Positions 9,595-17,443 of a stretch of DNA of 43,383 bases are shown piece by piece (the stretch's first letter is position 1; every line of letters starts with the position of its first letter). The notes beneath the pieces are model-generated. The model was not told the DNA's origin and ran no database searches. It worked only from the letters and a program-made list of their open reading frames with translations. Source of the DNA: Thiobacillus denitrificans. Its GTDB lineage: Bacteria; Pseudomonadota; Gammaproteobacteria; Burkholderiales; Thiobacillaceae. The DNA lies in assembly GCA_002403375.1 (NCBI GenBank), contig DHHQ01000017.1, positions 1 through 43,383 of the forward strand, given 5' to 3'. The translations under genes were made by a program, and so were the position numbers.

Positions 9595-10272
9595 CTAGTC
9601 GAATGAAGCAAACCACGTAGGTTTCTTGTCGTCCGTCTCGCAAACTAGCCGGCCCCGGTGGTAAACGGCAACCTCACGATATCGCCCGCTCCCATCAGGG
9701 CTTTCGTCACTGTTGTCGACGAGTAACGCGATCTGTACGAGCCCACATGCTCTTTTGATATTCGATAGCACTCGTGGATAGCGGCTATAGATCTTATCTT
9801 CTGGCACGCCATGTCCCCCTCGGGCCACCCGAATGGCGACCCGGCGGGATGAGTGCTCCGGGGACTCCAACCCTATGAATAGCAGGGCTACCGTGTAGCC
9901 CTGTGCAATTGCCCTCTGAAGAAAGGCGATCTTGTGTCCCACAGAGTCTGAGAACACTGTCTCGAAACTGAAATTCGCCCCACCCTCGATGTTGGACTGG
10001 CGTTCCTCATCCGCCAACCGCATGGCCTTGATTGACCATCCCTTGGGGCTTAGGGGCAAGCCGGGCTGACTATCCCTGATTGCCCGCTCAATGACGTCGG
10101 GGTCAATGTGCCTTTCCTCCAGAAATGGGGCTAGCTGTTCCTTCAGCCGCTCACTGTAATAGGTGGACTTGCCTGCGCCGTTATGACCTGCAATCACGAA
10201 CAGCAATTTGCCGGTCGTGGCCAACTCTTGGAAGAGCTTCTCGGCAAAACAGTCGGTGAGCGGGCCGCTCAC
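9595..10272 (-). CDS. Zeta-toxin-type P-loop kinase
   Basis: Protein of 225 residues with Walker A GHNGAGKST at residues 29-37, followed by DPDVIERAIRD and a NFSFETVFSD segment. This is the arrangement of zeta-toxin-like kinases and related AAA P-loop proteins. Classical zeta phosphorylates UDP-GlcNAc and blocks cell-wall synthesis; that this protein uses the same substrate is not shown. It is the last gene of a three-gene minus-strand operon and overlaps the HTH gene by four bases (10269-10272), so toxin and antitoxin would be coupled. There is no epsilon-type antitoxin; the HTH protein takes that place. Confidence 0.85.
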   Translation of the reverse strand: MSGPLTDCFAEKLFQELATTGKLLFVIAGHNGAGKSTYYSERLKEQLAPFLEERHIDPDVIERAIRDSQPGLPLSPKGWSIKAMRLADEERQSNIEGGANFSFETVFSDSVGHKIAFLQRAIAQGYTVALLFIGLESPEHSSRRVAIRVARGGHGVPEDKIYSRYPRVLSNIKRACGLVQIALLVDNSDESPDGSGRYREVAVYHRGRLVCETDDKKPTWFASFD

Positions 10273-10994
10273 TTGTCAGCGGCTGGTTTACCAAAACCCC
10301 TCAGCGAGGCCACGATAGCGTCAGCGAAGGCACGGGTTTCGGCGTTGCCCTGGGCCCGAATTTCCTCCTTCCGCACTGAGAGATGTGCGTGCGCCTGCAT
10401 GATGGTTTCGACATCGAGGTTGTTCGCGCTTAGCAGAGCAAGCAGCGTCCCTCCATCTGCGAGCGGCAATTCAATAGCGGCTGGCGCCAGTACGCCGCGC
10501 TCAATCCACTGCTTGGCGATGATCAGGAGCGTGCGTAGACGCTGGCGCCTCGCTTCTTCACGAATTTTGCTCGGGTCGTCGAGTGAGGCCCAAGCGTAGG
10601 CTGTTGGGCGCTCGACCCCCAAAACCTTGGCCAGTTGCGACATGTTGAGGGCAAAGGCCTTCCGCACCATGGCAACAATCTCTCGCGGCGATTGCCCGGC
10701 TGCGGCGTTTACTTCAAGGTCCTGGGCGACTAGTAACCGTACGGGTTCCCTAGTGCTGTTCGCGCCAGTTCCTTGCCATTTGCTCACATGCGTTCGCAAG
10801 AAGAGCTGCGTTTTTTCCGAGAACAGGCTGCGCTTAGTTTGAGGCACGACAGTAACCTTGCCCCTGTCCAAGGACAGGTCAAGCATGCCGAAAAATCCTT
10901 CCCCTGTCCCTGAAGAGGGCATCAACTCGTCGATATCGATCTTGGCCGGCGCGGAGCCTGGTTGATCGAAAGTCACGTGACCAAACGTCAGCAT
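10269..10994 (-). CDS. HTH protein, probable antitoxin/regulator of the zeta kinase
   Basis: Protein of 241 residues. A helix-turn-helix of the XRE kind lies in the middle, near residues 101-143 (REIVAMVRKAFALNMSQLAKVLGVERPTAYAW in separate helices). The N-terminal 90 residues (GHVTFDQPG start) are not recognised; the C-terminal part is helical. It stands between a TIGR04255-type gene and a zeta-like kinase, with a four-base overlap with the latter. The likely job is autoregulation of the operon and perhaps neutralising the kinase; this is inferred from context. The hairpin and repeats at 11840-11985 are candidate targets. Confidence 0.78.
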   Translation of the reverse strand: MLTFGHVTFDQPGSAPAKIDIDELMPSSGTGEGFFGMLDLSLDRGKVTVVPQTKRSLFSEKTQLFLRTHVSKWQGTGANSTREPVRLLVAQDLEVNAAAGQSPREIVAMVRKAFALNMSQLAKVLGVERPTAYAWASLDDPSKIREEARRQRLRTLLIIAKQWIERGVLAPAAIELPLADGGTLLALLSANNLDVETIMQAHAHLSVRKEEIRAQGNAETRAFADAIVASLRGFGKPAADK

Positions 10995-11006
10995 GGAGTT
11001 ACCTCA

Positions 11007-11807
11007 TTATTCTTGGGCTTGCCATTCTTTCTGGGCATCTGTTGTCGTTACCTTCTTGAACGCCTCGGACAAGTCGGTGTGCATGACTGCTAATTTGCTC
11101 AGAATTTCCTCCCCGGACAATTTGCTGTCCGGCTTGAGGATCCTGTCGAAATCCAGCACGCCGCTTGGGCCATCGTAACGGGCATCCGTCTTTTTAGGCA
11201 ACTCCACGTGAGGCGGCAGGAGCTCGTCGGGCAGAGCAGGGGGGCCGTATCCCGCCGCGCACTGGAAACGCAAAGCCCCCTCGGCGTACGGGAACTCCAC
11301 CAGACTTAGCATTCCGCTTGGAGACCCGGAGCCCAAGCCCGGCATTCGGCAGAGTGGAGATACTACGTAATCCCCGATGTCGCGGCCCAACTGAGGCACG
11401 ATGAAATCAACGTACCGCATACCGAGTTGCGTCACGAACAGTTCACTTTTCATGGCGGTCTCGAAGGCCAGCACGATCGCTTTCATCTCGGCGGCAAAGT
11501 TCTCGTAGTCGGTGTATTCGCTGACTGTATAGGTGAGGGCTCCTGCGTCGACACGAATGTTCTTTGTCCGTGCAGCATTCGTGAACTGGTAGATGGACGT
11601 CACCTTGGATGGGAGCGAGACCATTCCCTGTGGCAAGGCCAGAGTCATGGCACCGCCTTGAGTGGTACGAGGAAAATCAGAAGCAACAGCTTTCTGAAAT
11701 TCGGCGATCTGGCTGTCCATGTCGATGAATTGTTCAAAACGCACTTGCGTAAGCACAAGCGCTAGGGGCGCGTTCGGCCACTGGCCGAGCGATGCGGGGG
11801 CTTCCAC
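11007..11807 (-). CDS. TIGR04255 family protein
   Basis: Protein of 266 residues. The start (PNAPLALVLTQVRFEQF) and the later pattern (GMRYVDFIVP) match the sporadically distributed family TIGR04255, of unknown function. The start codon is GTG at 11807, preceded by AAGGAGAG, a very good ribosome-binding site. It is the first gene of the operon with the HTH and zeta-type genes; the gap to the HTH gene is only 12 bp. TIGR04255 genes in my knowledge are scattered in accessory regions, which would fit a third component (sensor or cofactor) of a toxin system. No catalytic motif is seen. Confidence 0.85.
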   Translation of the reverse strand: MEAPASLGQWPNAPLALVLTQVRFEQFIDMDSQIAEFQKAVASDFPRTTQGGAMTLALPQGMVSLPSKVTSIYQFTNAARTKNIRVDAGALTYTVSEYTDYENFAAEMKAIVLAFETAMKSELFVTQLGMRYVDFIVPQLGRDIGDYVVSPLCRMPGLGSGSPSGMLSLVEFPYAEGALRFQCAAGYGPPALPDELLPPHVELPKKTDARYDGPSGVLDFDRILKPDSKLSGEEILSKLAVMHTDLSEAFKKVTTTDAQKEWQAQE

Positions 11808-11839
11808 CTATCTCTCCTTATGGTTGACATTGATAACGA

Positions 11840-11880
11840 GGGACGGACGCTGCTCCTCCCGGAAGGGCAGCGTCCGTCCC
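11840..11880 (-). promoter_or_regulatory. Long hairpin in the TIGR04255 operon leader
   Basis: A perfect 14-bp stem (GGGACGGACGCTGC at 11840-11853 with its complement at 11867-11880) encloses a 13-base loop. It sits 32 bp upstream of the GTG start of the TIGR04255 gene. No run of T follows on either strand, so it is not a normal terminator; a leader-RNA structure or a protein-binding site fits better. Confidence 0.5.
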
Positions 11881-11912
11881 CGCGCTCAACACACCCTTAG
11901 TTTACACAATAT

Positions 11913-11942
11913 TTGACAAACGCAACCCCGTTGATTTACTAT
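11913..11942 (+). promoter_or_regulatory. Sigma-70 promoter of the ubiquitin-like operon
   Basis: TTGACA at 11913-11918, an 18-base spacer and TACTAT at 11937-11942 form a good sigma-70 promoter reading toward the Ubl gene, whose ATG is at 12020. The match is by eye only. Confidence 0.55.
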
Positions 11943-11946
11943 TTTA

Positions 11947-11985
11947 CACACTGTTTTACAGTGTGGCGCCGCGGGCTTACCGCGG
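11947..11985. promoter_or_regulatory. Two inverted repeats after the promoter (candidate operators)
   Basis: CACACTG-TTTTA-CAGTGTG (11947-11965) directly follows the -10 box, where a repressor would block initiation. A second one, CCGCGG-GCTTA-CCGCGG (11969-11985), follows at once and could also be a leader hairpin. A third short one, TTGTT-C-AACAA, lies at 11990-12000. Confidence 0.5.
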
Positions 11986-12019
11986 ATGTGTTGTTCAACA
12001 AATGTATGGAGGTAGTGCA

Positions 12020-12295
12020 ATGAACCACAACAATTCCCATCCCGAGCTGGCTCCCGGCCAAAACAAGACTATTACGGTCATCGTCAACGGTCGCCCCAAG
12101 GAGGTAACCGGAAAAACCCTGAACTACCGCGAGGTGATCCAGTTGGCTTACCCGAATGATCCGGTCACCAATGACGTCGAGTACACCGTCGCTTATGCCA
12201 ATCCCCATGGCAAGGACGGCACGCTGGTCGACGGCCAAGACGTTCACGTGAAGGAAGGGATGGTGTTCAATGTCCGCAAAACCAATCGTTCTTGA
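12020..12295 (+). CDS. Ubiquitin-like (multiubiquitin-domain) protein
   Basis: Protein of 91 residues that contains one beta-grasp domain of the bacterial multiubiquitin type: KTITVIVNGRPKEVTGKTL, then YREVIQLAYP, with the typical ending GMVFNV. It is the presumed modifier of a bacterial ubiquitin-like pathway. There is only one Ubl domain, and the C-terminus ends VRKTNRS, with no terminal di-glycine, so any conjugation would need processing or another chemistry. The ATG at 12020 has GGAGG eight bases upstream. It overlaps the E1 gene by 26 bp. The frame stays open upstream to 11963, but that part crosses the operator repeats and is not coding. Confidence 0.88.
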   Translation: MNHNNSHPELAPGQNKTITVIVNGRPKEVTGKTLNYREVIQLAYPNDPVTNDVEYTVAYANPHGKDGTLVDGQDVHVKEGMVFNVRKTNRS

Positions 12296-13481
12296 CCCTG
12301 ACATTCAGCGCCTTCAAAACGAAGGTTATGAGGTGGAAATCCGCAACGGACACCTGCTGGTTCACGCCGTTCCCTACGTCAATGCCCAATGCAAGGTTCT
12401 TCGCGGCGTCCTGGTGACCGAGCTTAACGGTAATCTCGGCCAGCTTGGGGCACCGGCCAACCACCAGGTCTGGTTCGTCGGGGACTATCCCTGCCGACAC
12501 ACGGGTATTCCCATCGAGTCGATCCGCCATTCCTCTGGGCCGATGCCGCTCTGGTCTGGATTCGAGGCCCAGCACCGCTTTTCGAACAAGCCCGAGAAGC
12601 CCTTCCCTGACTACTACTCGAAGATGGTGAGCTACGTAACTATCATATCGAATCAGGCACGGGCGATCGATCCAGGGGCTACGGCCCAAACCTTCCAGGT
12701 TATCGAGTCGGTTGAGGATGACAGCGTGTTCCGATACTGGGATTCCGCCTCTAGCCGTTCTAACACCCTGGCCGTTTCCGCCAAGCTCGCCATGAACAAG
12801 GTCGCCATTGTCGGGCTGGGTGGTACCGGGTCATATGTCCTGGACTTGGTGGCCAAGACGCCCGTCAAAGAGATCCACCTGTTCGATGGCGACACCTTCC
12901 GGCAGTACAACGCCTTCCGCGCACCTGGCGCCGCGACAGCCGAGGTGCTCGATGAGCAGTTGACCAAGGTCGAGTACTTCGCCCGGCAATATGACCCCAT
13001 GCGGCGCGGTATCTTCCCCCACTTCGGTTATGTGACTGAGGAGAACATCCAGGACCTTGCCGGATTCGACTTCGTCTTCCTCTGCGTCGACAGGGGGCCG
13101 GTGCGGCGGGTAATCAGCGATTTCTTACGTGGACAGCGGATTCCCTTCGTCGACGTTGGCATGGAGATCGAGTTGCTACCGGAGCTAGGAACCCTTATCG
13201 GCACCTGCCGCGCCACTATGTGCACGTCGGAGAAGTCCGACCATTTCGAGCGCCACGTCCCGATGAAGATGGATGAGCCCGACGACCTCTACCGGAGCAA
13301 CATCCAAGTGGCCGACATGAATGCCCTCAATGCGATTCTGGCAGTGTTGCAGTGGAAGCAGTATTGCGGCTTCTATCAGGACATCGTCCGGTCGCACCAC
13401 CTGACTTATTCGGTCAATGTCCACTCCCTGACCCGCGACGAAATGACCGGGGTGCCCGCGTTGGTCGAGGGGTCCGCATGA
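12270..13481 (+). CDS. E1-like ThiF-fold adenylyltransferase with N-terminal DUF6791-type region
   Basis: Protein of 403 residues. The C-terminal half is a ThiF/E1 Rossmann domain: GLGGTG at 182-187 binds ATP, FDGD near 205-208 and NAFR near 214-217 are the usual acidic and arginine positions. It would adenylate the C-terminus of the Ubl protein. Candidate catalytic cysteines are Cys313 and Cys318; there is no paired CxxC zinc site. The N-terminal 165 residues look like DUF6791, which I know as a partner of such E1 domains; its role is unclear, and it could supply the E2-like or Ubl-binding step because no separate E2 or JAB gene is present. It overlaps the Ubl gene by 26 bp and DUF6527 by four (ATGA). 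Confidence 0.88.
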   Translation: MSAKPIVLDPDIQRLQNEGYEVEIRNGHLLVHAVPYVNAQCKVLRGVLVTELNGNLGQLGAPANHQVWFVGDYPCRHTGIPIESIRHSSGPMPLWSGFEAQHRFSNKPEKPFPDYYSKMVSYVTIISNQARAIDPGATAQTFQVIESVEDDSVFRYWDSASSRSNTLAVSAKLAMNKVAIVGLGGTGSYVLDLVAKTPVKEIHLFDGDTFRQYNAFRAPGAATAEVLDEQLTKVEYFARQYDPMRRGIFPHFGYVTEENIQDLAGFDFVFLCVDRGPVRRVISDFLRGQRIPFVDVGMEIELLPELGTLIGTCRATMCTSEKSDHFERHVPMKMDEPDDLYRSNIQVADMNALNAILAVLQWKQYCGFYQDIVRSHHLTYSVNVHSLTRDEMTGVPALVEGSA

Positions 13482-13903
13482 GGTATACGACCATTGCCCC
13501 CCGGTTCGTGGAGGCCATCCCGGATCGGTTGGAGGACGGCGTCCTCTACATTAGCGAACGGTACGGTACCGCCATCCACAAGTGCTGCTGCGGCTGTGGC
13601 GAGGAGGTGGTCACTCCGCTGACGCCGGTAGACTGGCGCCTGCACCGGCGGGGGGACACAGTTTCGCTGAGCCCATCCATTGGCAATTGGAACTATGCCT
13701 GTCGTTCACACTACTGGATCCGTGCCAACAGAGTGCTTTGGGCGGGTGCGATATCCGAACGAGAAATTGCCATGGTCAAGGCCAGAGACAAAGCGGCGAT
13801 CGAGGCTTATGTTGAAGCAACTAATCATCGCAAGCCTGAATCCGTACAGAAACCTTCTTGGCTGACCTGGGTTATGCAAAAAATCCGACGTTGGTTTGGC
13901 TGA
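13478..13903 (+). CDS. DUF6527 family zinc-finger-like protein
   Basis: Protein of 141 residues, coupled to the E1 gene by an ATGA overlap. The conserved core is visible: HKCCCGCGEE (Cys36, 37, 38 and 40), then PSIGNWNYACRSHYWI with Cys75-x2-His78. The spacing fits a zinc-binding treble-clef or RING-like fold, which is inference. DUF6527 is known as a companion of Ubl/E1 genes in bacterial ubiquitin-like operons, so a ligase-like or target-binding role is plausible. The C-terminal 50 residues form a basic tail ending in WLTWVMQKIRRWFG, which could touch a membrane. Confidence 0.87.
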   Translation: MRYTTIAPRFVEAIPDRLEDGVLYISERYGTAIHKCCCGCGEEVVTPLTPVDWRLHRRGDTVSLSPSIGNWNYACRSHYWIRANRVLWAGAISEREIAMVKARDKAAIEAYVEATNHRKPESVQKPSWLTWVMQKIRRWFG

Positions 13904-14105
13904 AAGACGGATGGCAAACCTTAATCAGCGACAGCATGGAGCCCCTCGACGATTGATCAGGTCGAGTCAGTCCATAAATTCTGCGCTCCGCCGCTTTGAG
14001 CTCCACGCCTCGCAGAAGACACGACGCGGTCCGCTGATTCGCATCTAACAATGCTTCGGGAATTCCGTGGGGCCTGATTACGGACCGCAGCTGTCCAGCA
14101 GTTCA

Positions 14106-17100
14106 TTAGTGGTAGGTCTGCGTGTCGTAACAGACGCCCGCAGTGTAGATGTGCGTAAACACCGCGCCGGCCTTCAGGTTGATCTCGTCCGCGTTGTACA
14201 CCCCCGCCGGCAGGTTGGCGTAGAGGTGCTTGATGATCTCCGCCCGGACCTGGGCCTGTGCTGTGGCCTTCTCGCGCCAGTGATCGATCTTCAGCTTGCC
14301 TGATGTCAGCTTGTCCAGCAGTTCCCTGGCGATCTTCTTGATGGTGTCCCGGTCGCCCTTGGTGAGGGTGTCCTTCTGCAACAGGTCGAAAACCGCGAGC
14401 TGGTCCTCATTGTCCAGCCCCTCACGCAGGTAGCGCTTCTCTTCCTCGTTCAGCGAGCTGTTGAAGGCGTTGAGCTGGTCGAAAACCTTCTGGATTTCGG
14501 CGTCGTCCTTGTCCTTGTTGTAATCCTGGATGATCTCCTGGTAGCGCTCGTAGAGGTCAACCCGCGTCGGGTTGCGGGCGAGCATCATGGCCAGGCGTTC
14601 TTCGATCTTCTCCTTCAGGTTCAGGGTGACCACGTTCTTGAACGGGGTACGCTCGAATTCGGCCCTTAACCGCGCGAAGTCGATGTTCGACAGGTCGTAC
14701 TGCTTGGGGGGCTGATTGGCGACCGCCTTGGTTGCTGCGGTGGTGGTGGTGAGGGCTGTGTCCACCACCTCATACAGCGACTGCAGCAGGGCGCTGACGT
14801 CTGGCGTTACCCGTGCGTCCTGCAGCTTGTTGTAGATCGCGACGATGGCGCTCTCGTTGGCATCGTGCGCAAACAGCCCCGGATTGGGAAACAGGCCGCG
14901 GTTCCGGGCCTGAACGTCCTCCACGATCACCTCGTAGGTCTTGCGGCGTTCGTCGCTTTCGCAGAGCAGGTTGACGGCTTTGAGGATGAGTTCCTGCTTC
15001 TCGAAACCCTTCGCAGCCACCAGCGTATCCAGGTCGAAGCCGAGATCGCCGAGGAAATCCCGCGCCTGCTTCAGGCTGTCGGCATACTCAGCGAGCGCCT
15101 CGGTGTCGTCACGCACCGTGTCCTGCTCATGCTCGCCCTTGCCCGTGCCGGCACGGTCGCCCTGTGCAAACGTCGCCAGCGCACGGCGTAGGCTCTTGAG
15201 CATGCCGTTGTAATCGATGATCAGGCCGTGCTTCTTCCCGCCACCGACACGGTTAACCCGCGCGATGGCTTGCATCAGCGTGTGCCCCTGCATCGGCTTG
15301 TCGAGGTAGAGCGTCGCCAGGCACTTCACGTCGAAGCCGGTCAGCCACATCGCGCACACGATGGCGATGCGGAACGGGTTGTCCGCCTTCTTGAACTCCT
15401 TTTCGAGGTCGCGCTTGACCATCTTTTCGCGGTGCGGGGTGATGTCCAGCGGCTCGTCGCGGAAGTTCTTCCACTTGGCGAACTCGGCCACCTCGCCCTG
15501 TTCCTGGGAAACCACCACGCAGGCCTCGGTCGCCTTCATCCACTCCACGTGCGCCCGGCGCTGTTGCAGCAGGTCGGTGGGTGACTTGCCCTTGGCGGCG
15601 AACAGGGCCTCCTCGGCGGCCACAGTGGCCTCAAGTTGGGCCGTCTTCTCCTGCCACTTGGCCACGATCAGATCGTGCATCTTCACGCAGGTGATCTTGT
15701 CCAGGCAGACCATCATGGCCTTGCCACCGCCGTTCTCCACCACTCGCCAGCGCTGGTGAAAGTGGTCGACGAAGTCCTGGGCAACCTTCTCCAGGCGGGT
15801 GGGCGAGGTCAGCACCGGGTAGTCGCGAGCCAACTCGCGGTAGAGCTTGTCTTCCTTCTCCTCGGTCCACGGGTCGTCCAGCGTCGCGGCCAGGCGAGCC
15901 GCCTCGATGTGCTGGGTGATGCGCTCGCTGATCGTGGGGTCGACGATCTTCAGCTTCTCGCCCCGGTTCTCGTAGAACAGGGGCAGCGTCGCGGCATCCG
16001 CCACCGCGCGTTGGAAGTCGTAGACCGATACGTAGTCACCGAAAACCTCGCGGGTGAGTTGCTTCTCTGCGCTGTCGATCAGGGGCGTGCCGGTGAAGCC
16101 GAGAAACTTGGCGCGCGGCAGGCCCTTGCGCATGTTTAGCGCCAGCCGGCCGTACTGGGTCCGGTGTGCCTCGTCGGATATCACAATGATGTCGTCGCGC
16201 TCCGAATAGGGCTCGGTCACGTGCTCGCGGTACTTCTGGATCAGGCCGAACACGTAGCGGCGGTTCTCTTCCCGCAGCATGCGGCGCAGGGCGTCACCGT
16301 TCTTGGCCTGGTCGGTCTTGCTGCTGGCGCGGCCCGTGTTGGTATAGGTCCCGGCGATCTGGTCGTCGAGCTCGGTGCGGTCCGTGATGATCACGAATGT
16401 GTAGCTGGCCGATAGCTTGCGGTGGATCTTGTCGGTCAGAAACACCATCGAGTACGACTTGCCAGAGCCCTGCGTATGCCAGAACACGCCCAGCTGACCG
16501 GCGGCGACCTCGGCGCGGACCTTGGGATCCGTCGAGGTGAGTCGGTCGATCACCCTGTTGACGCCAAGGTACTGGTGATTGCGGGCGATGATTTTCTGCG
16601 TGCTGCCCTCGGTCGTGTCGAAGAGCACGAAGCTCTCGACGATGTCGAGCAGACGCCCCCTGTCCAGCATGCCTTCCAGCAGGATGGGCAGCAGCGGCTT
16701 GTCCTTGCCCGGCTCTGGATCGTCCTCGTCCAGGCGCTTCCAGCGGTAGAAGTGCTCCTTGGTCGAGGTGATCGAGCCGTACTGGGCGTCATGCCCATTT
16801 GATATGACCACCAGCGCGTTCCAGTGGAACAGGTGAGGAATCGTGTCCAGGTAATCGCTGAAGTTCTTCTTGTAGGCGCTGTCGACGTGCACCTCGAAGC
16901 GCTTGAGCTCGATGAACACCAGCGGCAGGCCGTTGACGAAGCCGATCACGTCGGGCCGCCGCAGCCACAGGCGGCCCCGCACCCAAAGCTCGCGCACGGC
17001 CAGATAGCGGTTGCGGCCGGGGTCTGCAAAGTCGATCAGCTGCAGGCGCTTGTCGACCAGGCGGCCGGCGGCATCCCGGTACTTCACCGGTACCCCGTCG

Positions 17101-17402
17101 CGCAGCAGGCGGTACTTGTCCTCGTTCATCTGCACGAGGGTCTTGGTGATGTCCTCCAGCACCACCTGCGATAGCGCTTCGGCATAGACCTCCTCGGGCA
17201 GGCCGGGATTCAGCCGCCTGAGGGCAGCCATCACCTCCCGGCTGAGCACCACCTCGTGGTCGGAGGATCGGCCCAGCAGGCTGTCCGGGCCCAGCTCGCC
17301 CTCGTCCTGGGCGAACACGGTCTCCCAGCCGAGCTTCTTTTCCAGAAACTCTGCGGTGGGCGCCTGGATCAGCAGGTCTTCCGAGTAGTCCTTGTTCGCC
17401 AT
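14106..17402 (-). CDS. hsdR: Type I restriction endonuclease subunit R (HsdR)
   Basis: HsdR is the ATP-driven translocase and nuclease of a type I restriction system. The protein has 1098 residues, a normal length. The PD-(D/E)xK nuclease site is near the N-terminus: Asp151 in RRPDVIGF and Glu165-x-Lys167 in FIELKRFE. The helicase part shows Walker A QGSGKS (311-316), the DEAH box at 410-413 (ISDEAHRTQYG), and later helicase motifs GFTGTPL and ARVNRVGGG. Only HsdM and HsdS together would modify DNA; all three are needed to cut. It lies 41 bp after hsdS in one minus-strand operon and appears intact. Confidence 0.96.
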   Translation of the reverse strand: MANKDYSEDLLIQAPTAEFLEKKLGWETVFAQDEGELGPDSLLGRSSDHEVVLSREVMAALRRLNPGLPEEVYAEALSQVVLEDITKTLVQMNEDKYRLLRDGVPVKYRDAAGRLVDKRLQLIDFADPGRNRYLAVRELWVRGRLWLRRPDVIGFVNGLPLVFIELKRFEVHVDSAYKKNFSDYLDTIPHLFHWNALVVISNGHDAQYGSITSTKEHFYRWKRLDEDDPEPGKDKPLLPILLEGMLDRGRLLDIVESFVLFDTTEGSTQKIIARNHQYLGVNRVIDRLTSTDPKVRAEVAAGQLGVFWHTQGSGKSYSMVFLTDKIHRKLSASYTFVIITDRTELDDQIAGTYTNTGRASSKTDQAKNGDALRRMLREENRRYVFGLIQKYREHVTEPYSERDDIIVISDEAHRTQYGRLALNMRKGLPRAKFLGFTGTPLIDSAEKQLTREVFGDYVSVYDFQRAVADAATLPLFYENRGEKLKIVDPTISERITQHIEAARLAATLDDPWTEEKEDKLYRELARDYPVLTSPTRLEKVAQDFVDHFHQRWRVVENGGGKAMMVCLDKITCVKMHDLIVAKWQEKTAQLEATVAAEEALFAAKGKSPTDLLQQRRAHVEWMKATEACVVVSQEQGEVAEFAKWKNFRDEPLDITPHREKMVKRDLEKEFKKADNPFRIAIVCAMWLTGFDVKCLATLYLDKPMQGHTLMQAIARVNRVGGGKKHGLIIDYNGMLKSLRRALATFAQGDRAGTGKGEHEQDTVRDDTEALAEYADSLKQARDFLGDLGFDLDTLVAAKGFEKQELILKAVNLLCESDERRKTYEVIVEDVQARNRGLFPNPGLFAHDANESAIVAIYNKLQDARVTPDVSALLQSLYEVVDTALTTTTAATKAVANQPPKQYDLSNIDFARLRAEFERTPFKNVVTLNLKEKIEERLAMMLARNPTRVDLYERYQEIIQDYNKDKDDAEIQKVFDQLNAFNSSLNEEEKRYLREGLDNEDQLAVFDLLQKDTLTKGDRDTIKKIARELLDKLTSGKLKIDHWREKATAQAQVRAEIIKHLYANLPAGVYNADEINLKAGAVFTHIYTAGVCYDTQTYH

Positions 17403-17443
17403 CAGGTGTTCTTATCAGCGCCGCATCCATGCAGCCGTGCGGC

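Noticed and set aside
14026..14088. Inverted repeat GCGGTCCG/CGGACCGC after the DUF6527 gene as a terminator or att site
   Set aside because: The arms are over 40 bp apart and no T-tract follows; likely chance in GC-rich DNA.
14865..17174. Several plus-strand open frames over hsdR
   Set aside because: hsdR is intact with motifs in order; the plus-strand frames have no recognisable features.
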